Positions 9,245-18,290 are shown, numbered from the stretch's first letter. The stretch is DNA of 64,000 nucleotides from Nostoc sp. UHCC 0870 (GCF_022063185.1 NZ_CP091913.1:1-64000); one strand, 5' to 3'. The notes: generated by a model from the letters alone, not told the origin. Translations and numbers: made by a program.

Positions 9245-9315
9245 TAGACATCTCCGAAAAAGAATATGAAAGCCTTGTGCAGTGAGGGTTGATACCTCAT
9301 TTATGGAGATGTCTA
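9245..9315. promoter_or_regulatory. Inverted repeat covering the methylase ribosome-binding site
   Basis: Perfect 11-bp arms TAGACATCTCC (9245-9255) and GGAGATGTCTA (9305-9315). The right arm contains GGAG (9305-9308), the likely ribosome-binding site, and ends directly before the ATG at 9316. In RNA it would hide the ribosome-binding site; as DNA it could be an operator. No separate controller (C-protein) gene was found nearby. Confidence 0.6.
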
Positions 9316-10209
9316 ATGGTAATGTTTGAAAGATATGAAGATGGAGCGCATACGATATTTCACGGTGATGCTCTGTATATTTTGTCCAGCGAGATTGCCT
9401 CCGAATCTGTAGACCTAATTTTTCTTGATCCTCCCTACAACATAGGAAAAAGATTTTCAACATTTTACGATAAGTGGGAGTCTGACGAGGAATATGCAAA
9501 GTGGGCATATACATGGCTAGATGAGTGTATTCGTATACTCAAACCGAACGGAAGTCTATATGTGATGACAAGTACGCAAGCCATGCCGTACTTTGATATT
9601 TATTTAAGGCAAAGATTGATCATTCTGAGCCGAATTATCTGGCATTATGACAGTTCTGGAGTTCAAGCAAAAAAGTATTTTGGTTCAATGTACGAGCCAT
9701 TACTCTATTGTGTCAAAGATAAAAATAATTATACTTTCAATTCAGAACATATAAAAATAGAAGCAAAAACTGGCGCACAACGAAAGTTAATCGATTATAG
9801 AAAAGCTATTCCAACACCATACAACACAGAAAAAGTCCCTGGTAATGCCTGGTATTTTCCTCGTGTGAGGTATCGAATGGAAGAATATGAAAATCATCCC
9901 TCACAAAAACCAGAATCATTACTGGAAAGAATTATTCTTGCAAGTAGTAATAAAGGTGATATTGTACTTGATCCATTTGCAGGTACTTTTACAGTTGGTG
10001 CTGTTGCTAAAAAACTGGAGAGAAATTCAATTAATATAGAATCTCAGGAAGAATATTTAAAAATTGGATTGAGAAGAGTTTTGAAATGTCAGGAATACAA
10101 AGGTGAACCCCTTTTATCTATACAAAAAAATCATATTAGAAAAAATAAAAATGGGCAGAATTTAGATATTTTACAGGGGAATCTCTTTGATGCCAACAGT
10201 ACAGCATGA
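9316..10209 (+). CDS. Type II DNA methyltransferase, YhdJ-like (predicted ATGCAT)
   Basis: A beta-class amino-methyltransferase: the catalytic motif DPPYN (residues 38-42) precedes the SAM-binding motif DPFAGTF (about 219-225). Long stretches, including YDSSGVQAKKYFGSMYEP and NHPSQKPESLLERIIL, closely resemble E. coli YhdJ, which makes N6-methyladenine in ATGCAT; the same specificity is therefore predicted, as for AvaIII of Anabaena. I chose the ATG at 9316 because GGAG lies 7 bases upstream; an ATG at 9322 (MFERYEDG) is also possible. The 3' end overlaps the next gene by 20 bases. Together they form a restriction-modification system. The coding sequence is AT-rich compared with its neighbours. 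Confidence 0.9.
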   Translation: MVMFERYEDGAHTIFHGDALYILSSEIASESVDLIFLDPPYNIGKRFSTFYDKWESDEEYAKWAYTWLDECIRILKPNGSLYVMTSTQAMPYFDIYLRQRLIILSRIIWHYDSSGVQAKKYFGSMYEPLLYCVKDKNNYTFNSEHIKIEAKTGAQRKLIDYRKAIPTPYNTEKVPGNAWYFPRVRYRMEEYENHPSQKPESLLERIILASSNKGDIVLDPFAGTFTVGAVAKKLERNSINIESQEEYLKIGLRRVLKCQEYKGEPLLSIQKNHIRKNKNGQNLDILQGNLFDANSTA

Positions 10210-11308
10210 ATTCACAAAAAAAATAATTGAAATTCTAGATATTCATTTTCCTAATCAGGGCAATCTAGTTTTAGAATCTAGTGAGCTATTACAGTATCTA
10301 AATATCAAAAGTAAAGCTGCAAATCGAGGTTCTAAGTCACGAGCAGGATTTGCCAATCATTATGCAATCTATGTATTAATCGAAGATTATATAAAGCATG
10401 ATTTTCATATTAATAATAACTATGAAGACTATGAAGGTTCTCAGTTTACTGTTCTTTTGAGGAGACAAAGAGAACTTCCTTTTGGAAGTAAATTACAAAA
10501 TCATGCACTAAATCATAGACTAAATGAAGAGTTCAAAAAATATTTTCCTACATCTTTGCATCTACCTATTATTAGAGACGCTACAACAAATAGATATTGG
10601 ATTAATGAAAATATTATAAAAATCATTGTTAATAATCAACAAATCAATATTGCTTTAGCTATAAAAAACATTATTGATACTTATATACAAGCAAGAAGTG
10701 AGGCTTTTAATGAATTCATGGTTTATTGCCAAGAAATGATAAACATTCAACAACAGGATGCAACACAATCTATCGAATTTATTCGAGGATTGCTCAGACC
10801 AAATATAGATGCAAGGATTTTTGAGATTGTAAGTTATGCAATTTTAAAAGAGTATTATGCCGAACAGCAGATATACTGGGGTTGGTCACAAGATGATCTA
10901 AATACTGATTCTTTAATTCTGTATAAAACAGGCCGTACTAATGCAAATGATGGCGGTATAGACTTCGTAATGAAACCACTTGGTCGCTTCTTTCAAGTGA
11001 CAGAAACTATAGATGTAGGTAAGTATTTTTTGGATATAGATAAGGTGCAAAAATATCCGATTACTTTCGTTGTCAAAACTGAGGAAACAGTTAATAAAAT
11101 CCTAAAAAAATTAGAGGAACAAGCAACAGCAAGATACAAAATTAAAGCTATTATTAATAGATATATGTCATCCGTGGAAGAAATTATAAATATACCAGAA
11201 ATAATGCGTCGTTTTGATACAGTTTTAGCCTTTAATAAAGGTGCAGCAGTAATTGAAGAGATAGTTATACAAAGCCGAGTTGAGTTCAACGTAGAAGCAG
11301 AAGAATAG
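10190..11308 (+). CDS. Putative type II restriction endonuclease
   Basis: A 372-residue AT-rich protein overlapping the methylase by 20 bases, so almost certainly its cognate endonuclease. I recognise no close named enzyme. A probable PD-(D/E)XK-like core is near residues 225-275: a helix PNIDARIFEIVSYAILKEYY, then GRTNANDGGIDF (Asp254, Asp258) and FFQVTE (Gln269-Glu272), where the usual E-x-K is replaced by Q-V-T-E. If the methylase is ATGCAT-specific, this enzyme should cleave ATGCAT. The ATG at 10190 is preferred over the adjacent TTG at 10187; GGGGAA lies about 10 bases upstream. The strong AT bias and R-M pairing suggest acquisition by transfer. Confidence 0.75.
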   Translation: MPTVQHEFTKKIIEILDIHFPNQGNLVLESSELLQYLNIKSKAANRGSKSRAGFANHYAIYVLIEDYIKHDFHINNNYEDYEGSQFTVLLRRQRELPFGSKLQNHALNHRLNEEFKKYFPTSLHLPIIRDATTNRYWINENIIKIIVNNQQINIALAIKNIIDTYIQARSEAFNEFMVYCQEMINIQQQDATQSIEFIRGLLRPNIDARIFEIVSYAILKEYYAEQQIYWGWSQDDLNTDSLILYKTGRTNANDGGIDFVMKPLGRFFQVTETIDVGKYFLDIDKVQKYPITFVVKTEETVNKILKKLEEQATARYKIKAIINRYMSSVEEIINIPEIMRRFDTVLAFNKGAAVIEEIVIQSRVEFNVEAEE

Positions 11309-11591
11309 GATCTCCTCACCTACGAACAAACGTTAATTTAAGCACCCAAATACCAGAACAGTTTGTTTGTTTTGTTACACACTGATGTTAATCCCTAAAA
11401 TGTTGGGTTACTTTGATATTCAGCAGTGATCATTCACTACGTATACCAGAACACATGAAAACGAAGATGGTCGGGATAAGTTATAGTTCGTAGTGGGTAG
11501 CTCATTGCGTATAACAAGTATGATGAAGGACTAAAGTCCTTACTACAAACGTTAATGGGGTAACTCAAGAGTGACTAATAACTAATGAGTA
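11309..11591. other. Intergenic region with small palindrome
   Basis: 283 bases between the R-M system and the mannosyltransferase-like gene. The only structure noted is AAGGACTAAAGTCCTT at about 11525-11540, a compact palindrome of a type widespread in Nostoc intergenic DNA. No gene is visible. Confidence 0.5.
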
Positions 11592-13088
11592 ATGACTAAG
11601 AATTGGTATCGAATTGGGTTGGTAGGGATATTTCTGCTGTCTCTGACTCTACGTTTTTGGGGATTAGATAGATTTAATACGTTGGTATTTGATGAAGTTT
11701 ATTATGCTAAGTTCGGTCATAACTATCTAACCCATACACCGTTTTTTGATGGTCATCCACCTTTAGGTAAGTATATGATTGCTTTGGGAATGTGGCTTGG
11801 TAGTCATGTTCCTTTTTGGCAAGAACCAGTAAATGGAATGACAGGTTCTTTGCGATCGCCTTGGAGTTATCGCTGGATGAATGCTCTATCTGGTTCGTTT
11901 ATTCCTATTATTATAGCTAACATTGCCTATCAATTAAGTTACCGTCGCAGCTTTGCTTTACTAGCAGGGTTATTCACTGCTTTGGATGGTATGTTTATTG
12001 TCGAATCTCGCTATGCTTTAATTAATATTTATATAGTTCTGTTTGGATTATTAGGACATTGGTTGTTTTTATTAGCGTTAGCCAAGCAACAAAAACGGCA
12101 ATTATATTTAGTGTTGGCAGGCATAGCTTTTGGTGCTTCCTGTGCTACAAAATGGAACGGGCTATTTTCTTTATTTGGTATCTATGTTATTTGGAGCTTC
12201 AGTTGGATATACCAATTACTTACCCATAGAAATCAAACTAAAGATATTATAAAAAATTTATTTACGTTTAATATAATTAACTCATCTAACCAGCAATCAA
12301 ATAATATTACCAATCCTTTACCACTACAAAAACTTACACAAATCAACTTTTGGCAATTTATCTTGTCTCTAGGAATTGTTCCCGTCGCTGTCTATAGTCT
12401 CCTCTGGATTCCTCACCTACAAATGAATCCTAAATATGGATTTATAGCAGTACACAAGGAAATTTTAGGATTTCACGAAAAACTCGGTGGTAATTCTCCT
12501 ACAGTCCATCCCTACTGTGCTGCTTGGTATAAATGGCCTTTGCTGACTCGTCCAATGGCTTATTATTATCAGACAGCGCAAAGTATAACTGATCCTTTAC
12601 CTGTATTGGGGCCTCCTTTACCTAGTGGTACAGGAAAAGTTATCTATGATGTTCATGCTATTGGTAATCCTTTTTTGTGGTGGCTTGGTTTCGCATCTAT
12701 ATTATTTCTGCTGGGGATGCTATTAACATCTGTTGTGATTCCTGTCATTAAACAAAGACGCTTATCTTTACCTGAAAATATTCCTACTGATAGTTGGATA
12801 GCTTTATTTTTAGTCGTAAATTATGCTGTCAACTTACTACCTTGGGTAAAGGTAACAAGGTGTGTTTTTATCTATCATTACATGACATCTGTCGTATTTG
12901 CATTTTTAGCGATCGCCTGGTTTATCGATCAATGTCTACACAGTTATCATCGATCACTCAGGGCTGTAGGCATTTCTATCTCTTTTCTCATTATCGCCGC
13001 TTTTGTTTTCTGGATGCCGATTTATTTAGGTTTACCCCTTTCGCCTGAAGGTTATAGATTGCGGATGTGGTTTAGTTCTTGGATATAA
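11592..13088 (+). CDS. GT39-family protein mannosyltransferase-like membrane enzyme
   Basis: A polytopic 498-residue protein with the hallmarks of dolichyl-phosphate-mannose:protein mannosyltransferases (GT39/GT-C fold). An N-terminal membrane helix is followed by FDEVYYAKFG, whose Asp34-Glu35 pair is the expected catalytic/metal site, then GHPPLGKYMIALG and multiple hydrophobic spans; the late KVTRCVFIYHYM and LPLSPEGYRLRMWF segments also fit. It should transfer a polyprenyl-linked sugar to secreted or membrane proteins on the outer face of the plasma membrane. The true sugar and acceptor are unknown. It stands alone, with no linked glycosylation genes nearby. The ATG at 11592 gives an intact first helix. 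Confidence 0.85.
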   Translation: MTKNWYRIGLVGIFLLSLTLRFWGLDRFNTLVFDEVYYAKFGHNYLTHTPFFDGHPPLGKYMIALGMWLGSHVPFWQEPVNGMTGSLRSPWSYRWMNALSGSFIPIIIANIAYQLSYRRSFALLAGLFTALDGMFIVESRYALINIYIVLFGLLGHWLFLLALAKQQKRQLYLVLAGIAFGASCATKWNGLFSLFGIYVIWSFSWIYQLLTHRNQTKDIIKNLFTFNIINSSNQQSNNITNPLPLQKLTQINFWQFILSLGIVPVAVYSLLWIPHLQMNPKYGFIAVHKEILGFHEKLGGNSPTVHPYCAAWYKWPLLTRPMAYYYQTAQSITDPLPVLGPPLPSGTGKVIYDVHAIGNPFLWWLGFASILFLLGMLLTSVVIPVIKQRRLSLPENIPTDSWIALFLVVNYAVNLLPWVKVTRCVFIYHYMTSVVFAFLAIAWFIDQCLHSYHRSLRAVGISISFLIIAAFVFWMPIYLGLPLSPEGYRLRMWFSSWI

Positions 13089-13473
13089 GCCTAAAACAAA
13101 CTTGTAGAGACGCGATTCATCACATCTAAAAATAGTTTACACAGCTAAACACAATCTGCTTAATCAATCACTTAACTTTTCACATTTCTTATCTCTGCAT
13201 ATCATGAGTGCCTGTTAGACTGTAAAACGCGGACAGTGTAGAAATCAACTGCCGCTAACTTACTGAGGAGTTAAAAATTAGTAGTCTGAAACCGTTAGCC
13301 AACGTAACAATAGCAGAACTAAAGGGCAAATTGAGCCAAGATAGATGATGACAGGATAGAATTTTATATTTTGGTGTTTCTAACGTAATCTAGATAAAAA
13401 TTGCTGCTCTTTGGACTCTAGAAATATCAAAATTATTTTGATGACCTCAGACAATAAAAGAGGATATTTATTT
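13089..13473. other. Leader region upstream of the phytochrome gene
   Basis: 385 bases with no gene. A half copy of the TGTAGAGACG repeat family is at about 13104-13113. The region should hold the promoter for the phytochrome-rcp1 unit but no convincing -35/-10 pair was recognised. The ribosome-binding site AAGAGGA is at 13458-13464. Confidence 0.5.
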
Positions 13474-15771
13474 ATGACCATAAGCTTAGAACTAGCAGAT
13501 ATTAATGTAACGCGTTTAAAAGAAGCTCCAATTCATCTTTCTAGCCAAGTTCAACCGCATGGAGTGTTGCTAGTCTTAGAAGAACCTGATCTAAAGATAT
13601 TACAAGTTAGCAACAATACCTGGGATATTTTAGGCATTAATGCTGAATCTGTTTTACAGAAAAAGCTGGAAGACTTACTTGATTCATTCCAAGTTGAAAG
13701 AATTAAAGCTGGATTATTAGAAGGTAATATCGAATTTATTAATCCGACCAAGCTGTGGATGCGGAAGAAAGGAGATGATTACGTAGTTTTTGATGCCGTC
13801 TTCCATCGGAATTCTGAAGGATTTTTGATTTTAGAGTTAGAACCTGCTATTTCTCAAGAAAATATTCCTTTTTTAAGCTTTTATCATCTAGCTAAAGCTT
13901 CTATTAATGAGTTAGAAAGAACGGCGAATCTGCGAGATTTCTGTCAGATAATTGTGCAAGAAGTCCGCAAAGTCACAGGTTTTGATCGGGTGATGTTATA
14001 TAAATTTGATGATGATGGACATGGTTCTGTTGTCGCTGAGGAAAAAATCGCCAGCTTAGAACCATATTTAGGACTGCACTATCCAGAATCGGATATTCCT
14101 AAACCTGCGAGAAAATTATTTATTTCTAATTCTATTCGACTCATCCCAGATGCTCAGGCTGAAGCTGTACAGATGTTACCAGTGAAAAATCCGGTGAGCG
14201 ATCGCCCGCCTGATTTAACTAATTCTATCCTGAGAAGTGCCGCTTCCTGTCATTTGGATTACTTACACAATATGGGTGTAGGTGCTTCCTTAACTATTTC
14301 CTTGATTAAAGATCAAAAACTTTGGGGATTAATCGCCTGTCACCATCAGACACCTAAATATGTTTCCTACGAATTACGCAAAGCCTGCGAATTTCTAGGA
14401 AGAGTGATATTTGCAGAACTTTCAGCCAGGGAAGAAACGGAAGACTACGATTATCGAATGAATCTCACCCATATTCAATCATTGTTGGTTGAATATATGT
14501 CCCAGGAAGACAACTTTATTGATGGTTTAGTTAAACATCAACCTAATCTTTTAGATTTAACCAGCGCGAAAGGTGCGGCTGTGTGTTGTGGCGACCAATT
14601 TACTTTGATTGGTGAGACTCCTAAAGAAGAAGACTTAGTTTTTTTGGTGCAGTGGCTGAAAAATAACGCCGAGTCAGAAATTTTCTCCACCGATTCACTA
14701 CCACAAGTTTATCCAGATGCGGAAAGGTTTAAAAACGTTGCTAGTGGGTTGCTAGCCATTCCCATTTCCCATCGTAATTATGTATTGTGGTTTAGACCGG
14801 AAGTGATTCAAACTGTAAATTGGGGTGGTGATCCTCACAATGCTTTTGAAGTCAGCCAGTCTGAGGGAAATGTGCGCCTCTGTCCCCGAAAATCCTTTGA
14901 ACTGTGGAAAGAGACAGTCCGCCTCACCTCATTACCTTGGCGATACGTAGAAATTAAAGCCGCGCTAGAATTGAAAAAGGCAATTGTCAATATTGTCCTG
15001 CGCCAAGCCGATGAACTAGCACAGTTAGCGCAAGATTTAGAACGTTCCAACGCCGAACTGAAAAAATTTGCCTACGTTGCTTCCCATGACTTGCAAGAAC
15101 CGCTTAATCAAGTAGCGAATTACGTCCAACTATTGGAAATGCGCTATGAAGATGAGCTAGATGCAGATGCGAAAGAGTTTATCAACTTCGCAGTTGAGGG
15201 AGTCAGCCTCATGCAGACATTAATCGATGATGTCTTAGCATACTCCAAGGTAGACACCCAAGCGATCGCTTTTCAACTTACGGATGTAGAAATCCCACTA
15301 GAAAGAGCATTAGGCAATTTACGCCAACGCATTATCGAAGCCAAGGCTACCGTCACCCATGACCCCTTACCCACAGTCATGGCTGGTAGCACCCAACTCA
15401 TGCAGCTATTCCAAAACCTGATTGCTAACGCCATCAAATTCCGCAGCGACAAACCACCCGAAATTCACATCGGTGCAGAAAGATTAGACGATGAGTGGTT
15501 ATTCTCAGTCAAGGATAACGGAATTGGGATTGATCCACAATTTAGCGATCGCATTTTTGTGATCTTTCAACGCCTGCATACACGAGACGAATATCAAGGT
15601 ACAGGTATGGGTCTAGCCATCTGTAAGAAAATTATCGAATGTCATCGGGGACGCATTTGGGTAGAGTCACAACTTGGTGAGGGTGCGACCTTCTACTTTA
15701 CAATTCCAGTTGGAGGCCGAGAGCGTGAGCGTAGAAACGGAAGAAAAACTCAAAACAATATTTTTAGTTGA
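13474..15771 (+). CDS. cph1: Cph1-type phytochrome histidine kinase
   Basis: A red/far-red photoreceptor kinase of 765 residues: PAS (about 20-130), GAF (about 150-320), PHY (about 330-510), HisKA and HATPase. The GAF holds the chromophore Cys259-His260 (AASCHLDYLHNMGVGAS) and the Asp207 of PxSDIP, the same numbers as in Synechocystis Cph1, so phycocyanobilin binding is expected. The phospho-accepting His538 is in ASHDLQEPLNQV, and the ATPase has DNGIGID and GMGLAICKK motifs. The start at 13474 is chosen for AAGAGGA 9 bases upstream; longer in-frame starts at 13441 (ATG) and 13411 (TTG) lack such a site. It overlaps the rcp1 start by 47 bases. Confidence 0.96.
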   Translation: MTISLELADINVTRLKEAPIHLSSQVQPHGVLLVLEEPDLKILQVSNNTWDILGINAESVLQKKLEDLLDSFQVERIKAGLLEGNIEFINPTKLWMRKKGDDYVVFDAVFHRNSEGFLILELEPAISQENIPFLSFYHLAKASINELERTANLRDFCQIIVQEVRKVTGFDRVMLYKFDDDGHGSVVAEEKIASLEPYLGLHYPESDIPKPARKLFISNSIRLIPDAQAEAVQMLPVKNPVSDRPPDLTNSILRSAASCHLDYLHNMGVGASLTISLIKDQKLWGLIACHHQTPKYVSYELRKACEFLGRVIFAELSAREETEDYDYRMNLTHIQSLLVEYMSQEDNFIDGLVKHQPNLLDLTSAKGAAVCCGDQFTLIGETPKEEDLVFLVQWLKNNAESEIFSTDSLPQVYPDAERFKNVASGLLAIPISHRNYVLWFRPEVIQTVNWGGDPHNAFEVSQSEGNVRLCPRKSFELWKETVRLTSLPWRYVEIKAALELKKAIVNIVLRQADELAQLAQDLERSNAELKKFAYVASHDLQEPLNQVANYVQLLEMRYEDELDADAKEFINFAVEGVSLMQTLIDDVLAYSKVDTQAIAFQLTDVEIPLERALGNLRQRIIEAKATVTHDPLPTVMAGSTQLMQLFQNLIANAIKFRSDKPPEIHIGAERLDDEWLFSVKDNGIGIDPQFSDRIFVIFQRLHTRDEYQGTGMGLAICKKIIECHRGRIWVESQLGEGATFYFTIPVGGRERERRNGRKTQNNIFS

Positions 15772-16171
15772 GGATAACAAAGCCGATATTCGTCTCATCC
15801 AAGAAGCGTTCAAAAATAGCTCAATCCCACACCAAGTGGTTACAGTCCGGGATGGTATAGACGCTATGGCCTATCTTCGCCAAGAGGGTGAATATACTGA
15901 TGCGCTACGTCCAGACCTGATTCTGTTAGATTTGAACCTACCTAGAAAAGACGGTCGAGAAGTATTAGCCGAAATCAAAGCCGACCCCTTACTCAAACGC
16001 ATTCCGGTAGTAGTGCTGACAACTTCGAGAAACGAAGATGACATTTTTCACAGCTACGAACTGCACGTAAACTGCTACATCACCAAATCTCGCAACCTCA
16101 CTCAACTATTCCAAATTGTCAAAGGAATTGAAGAGTTTTGGCTATCTACAGTTACGCTACCACCGGTGTAG
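15725..16171 (+). CDS. rcp1: Rcp1-type response regulator, cognate of phytochrome
   Basis: A single-domain receiver protein of 148 residues (FLVEDNKADIRLIQEAF, LILLDLNLPRKDG with the phospho-accepting Asp, VVVLTTSRNEDD, and a conserved Lys in YITKSRNL), typical of Rcp1, which takes phosphate from the phytochrome kinase and has no output domain. The start is inferred to be GTG at 15725, because GGAGG (15712-15716) lies 8 bases upstream; an ATG in frame is absent. It overlaps the phytochrome gene by 47 bases, implying translational coupling. The last codon and TAG stop (GTGTAG) are the first unit of the octamer array that follows. Confidence 0.93.
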   Translation: MSVETEEKLKTIFLVEDNKADIRLIQEAFKNSSIPHQVVTVRDGIDAMAYLRQEGEYTDALRPDLILLDLNLPRKDGREVLAEIKADPLLKRIPVVVLTTSRNEDDIFHSYELHVNCYITKSRNLTQLFQIVKGIEEFWLSTVTLPPV

Positions 16172-16221
16172 GGGTGTAGGGGTGTAGGGGTGTAGGGGTG
16201 TAAGGGTATAGGGGTGTAGGG
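16166..16221 (+). repeat. GGTGTAGG octamer array
   Basis: About seven tandem octamers beginning in the last sense codon of rcp1 and giving its stop codon. One unit is degenerate (AAGGGTAT). Confidence 0.9.
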
Positions 16222-16250
16222 AAGAATTTGTAATTTCCCACTCACAACTC

Positions 16251-16375
16251 ATTACTCATTACTCATTACTCAGCACTCAGCACTCAGCACTCAGCACTCA
16301 TTACTCATTACTCAGCACCGGCTAAACGCCGCGCTACCGCTAACAGCACTCAGCACTCATTACTCAGCACTCAGG
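16251..16375 (+). repeat. ACTCATT / ACTCAGC heptamer array with 40-bp embedded unit
   Basis: Mixed tandem heptamers. They are interrupted at 16311-16350 by a 40-bp GC-richer unit that recurs as an exact reverse complement at 30975-31014. The ribosome-binding site GGAGG of the next gene abuts the array's right end. Confidence 0.9.
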
Positions 16376-16390
16376 AGGTGAACCCAGAAG

Positions 16391-17548
16391 ATGATAGTTG
16401 GAAATTCAGTAAAAATTTTGTTAATTGAGGACAACATAGCAGAAGCGAGGTTATTACAAGAATATTTGCACCAAGCTGAATCCAAACAATTTCTTCTGGT
16501 TCATGTGAAGCGATTGCGGGAAGCACTCAGCGAACTTAGTCACACTAGTTATGATGTGATTTTACTAGACCTTACACTGCCTGACAGTCAAGGTTTGTCA
16601 TCTCTATCTTTGCTGATAAAGCAAGACCCTAGTGTGCCAATTGTTGTTCTAACTAATACCAATGACGAAGATTTAGCAATTGAAGCAGTGCGACAAGGAG
16701 CGCAAGATTATCTAGTCAAGCGACAGGTAAATGTTCATGTTTTGGTGCGGGCTTTGTGTTACGCAATCGAGCGTAAACAAGCCGTAGAAAGCTTACGTGT
16801 CCTTAACCAATCTCTAGAAAACCGTGTTGAAGAACGCACGGCTGAACTGGTAAAAGCTCAAGAAATCAACCAGTTTAAATCTGAGTTTGTCTCTATGCTT
16901 TCCCATGATATTCGGAATCCCTTAAATACTATTCTTTTAGCTGCCGGATTATTGCAAGATAATGAAGAAAAACTCAGTCAAGAGAAAAAACATTCTCATT
17001 TTAAAATGATTCGTTCAGCAATCAAAAATATGGCACAGCTATTAGATGAAGTGTCATTCATTGGTAGAGCGGATGCTGGTAAACTTTGGTGTGACCTGAT
17101 TGCCATAGATTTAGAAGCATTCTGTCGTCAAATAGTAGAAGAAGCGCAGTTAAGTATTAAAGATAAGCATCTTACAGTTATTTTCAACTGTCCTCAAAAA
17201 TTAGAACCAGTATTATTAGATGAAAGCTTGCTGCACCACATTTTAGGTAATTTGCTAGGTAATGCTATTAAGTATTCACTACCCAGTGGTATAGTCAATT
17301 TTGAATTATTTGGTCAAGAACACGCGGTAATTTTTAAAATTCAAGATTGGGGTATTGGCATTTCCCCACAAGACCAAAAGCATTTGTTTCAGCCTTTCCA
17401 TCGTGGAGAGAATGTTGGCGGAATTGCTGGTACTGGGTTGGGTCTATCAATTGTCAAAAAATGCGTTGATGCTCACCAAGGAGAGATTTTAGTTCATAGT
17501 GAAGTAGGCGTTGGGACAAGTGTTACTGTCATTTTGCCTAAGGAATAG
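16391..17548 (+). CDS. Hybrid receiver - histidine kinase
   Basis: A 385-residue soluble protein with an N-terminal receiver (about 5-125, phospho-accepting Asp60 in VILLDLTLPDSQG, Lys110), a short coiled linker (SLENRVEERTAELVKAQ), then HisKA (His172 in MLSHDIRNPLNT) and HATPase (DWGIGISPQDQ, GTGLGLSIVKK). It has no membrane segment and probably relays signals from another kinase through its receiver. GGAGGTGA lies 10 bases before the ATG. It follows phytochrome and rcp1 in the same direction, separated by repeat arrays of about 210 bp, so it may act in the same light pathway. Confidence 0.9.
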   Translation: MIVGNSVKILLIEDNIAEARLLQEYLHQAESKQFLLVHVKRLREALSELSHTSYDVILLDLTLPDSQGLSSLSLLIKQDPSVPIVVLTNTNDEDLAIEAVRQGAQDYLVKRQVNVHVLVRALCYAIERKQAVESLRVLNQSLENRVEERTAELVKAQEINQFKSEFVSMLSHDIRNPLNTILLAAGLLQDNEEKLSQEKKHSHFKMIRSAIKNMAQLLDEVSFIGRADAGKLWCDLIAIDLEAFCRQIVEEAQLSIKDKHLTVIFNCPQKLEPVLLDESLLHHILGNLLGNAIKYSLPSGIVNFELFGQEHAVIFKIQDWGIGISPQDQKHLFQPFHRGENVGGIAGTGLGLSIVKKCVDAHQGEILVHSEVGVGTSVTVILPKE

Positions 17549-17612
17549 GGGACAGGGGACAGGTGACAGGGGACAGGTGATAGGGGACAGGTGACAGGGG
17601 ACAGGGGAGAAT
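17549..17612 (+). repeat. GGGGACA / GGTGACA heptamer array
   Basis: About nine tandem heptamers directly after the stop codon of the hybrid kinase. Same family as arrays at 24083, 53771, 55042 and 62632. Confidence 0.9.
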
Positions 17613-17666
17613 GTTTTGAGTATTGACATACCAATTCCTCATTCCCAATTCCCCATGCCTAATTAA

Positions 17667-18290
17667 TTATTTTTTCGCCTGAATGACCTGCAAACTACCA
17701 CCCGCATACAAAGTTGGTTGACTTACACTAAATCCTATTTCAGTTAACAACCCAGTTAAATCAGTTTTTAATAATTTCCAGGCTGTTTCTGTCTCAAACA
17801 ACCAAAAAAATAACGCTAAACCAGGCCAGAAGATGGGATTAGTAGGTGGATGAAAATCAACAATAGTAAATACTCCTCCTGGCTTCAGTACGCGATAAAC
17901 TTCTTGAATAATTTCCCGCAATTGTGCAGGCTGCATTTCATGTAAAGCCGCGCTGGTATGCACTACATCAAATTGAGCCTCCGTAAAGGGTATTTTTTCC
18001 GCAAAAGCTTCTACATAAGCTGCTTCAGGTACATTCTGCCTAGCTCTTTGTAAAGATAATGGTGAAGCATCTAGTCCTGTTACATTTTGTGAATATTTAA
18101 CTAAAAATTGCGTTGTTTGACCACTACCACAACATAAATCTAAAACATGAGTATCTGATTGAATTGTTAACCCTTGCAGAGCCAATTGCCGAAAACGAGG
18201 TTCACCACCAACGCTAAGGGCTGCTAACCGCGATATTCCATCATATAGCCATTGATAGCGATAACTTAAATCTCTTAAAATTGTTGCCAT
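17667..18290 (-). CDS. SAM-dependent methyltransferase (UbiE/Methyltransf_11-like)
   Basis: A 207-residue class I methyltransferase. Motif I is HVLDLCCGSGQTT near residue 45, followed by acidic NVTGLDAS, then FDVVHTSAALHEM and a post-I VLKPGGVFTIVD segment. A hydrophobic stretch (NPIFWPGLALFFWLFETE) may associate with the membrane. The substrate is unknown; a quinone or lipid substrate is one possibility from the UbiE-like pattern. I prefer ATG at 18290, with AAAGG just upstream, over GTG at 18305. It is divergent from hemH, with about 90 bp between starts, so the promoters overlap. Confidence 0.8.
   Translation of the reverse strand: MATILRDLSYRYQWLYDGISRLAALSVGGEPRFRQLALQGLTIQSDTHVLDLCCGSGQTTQFLVKYSQNVTGLDASPLSLQRARQNVPEAAYVEAFAEKIPFTEAQFDVVHTSAALHEMQPAQLREIIQEVYRVLKPGGVFTIVDFHPPTNPIFWPGLALFFWLFETETAWKLLKTDLTGLLTEIGFSVSQPTLYAGGSLQVIQAKK

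Noticed and set aside
9152..9514. 120-codon minus-strand frame overlapping the methylase start
   Set aside because: Overlaps the conserved methylase motif region and shows no protein-like pattern; considered as a C-protein but has no HTH.
16155..16375. CRISPR-like array near rcp1
   Set aside because: Units are 7-8 bases with no spacers and no cas genes; these are short tandem repeats.
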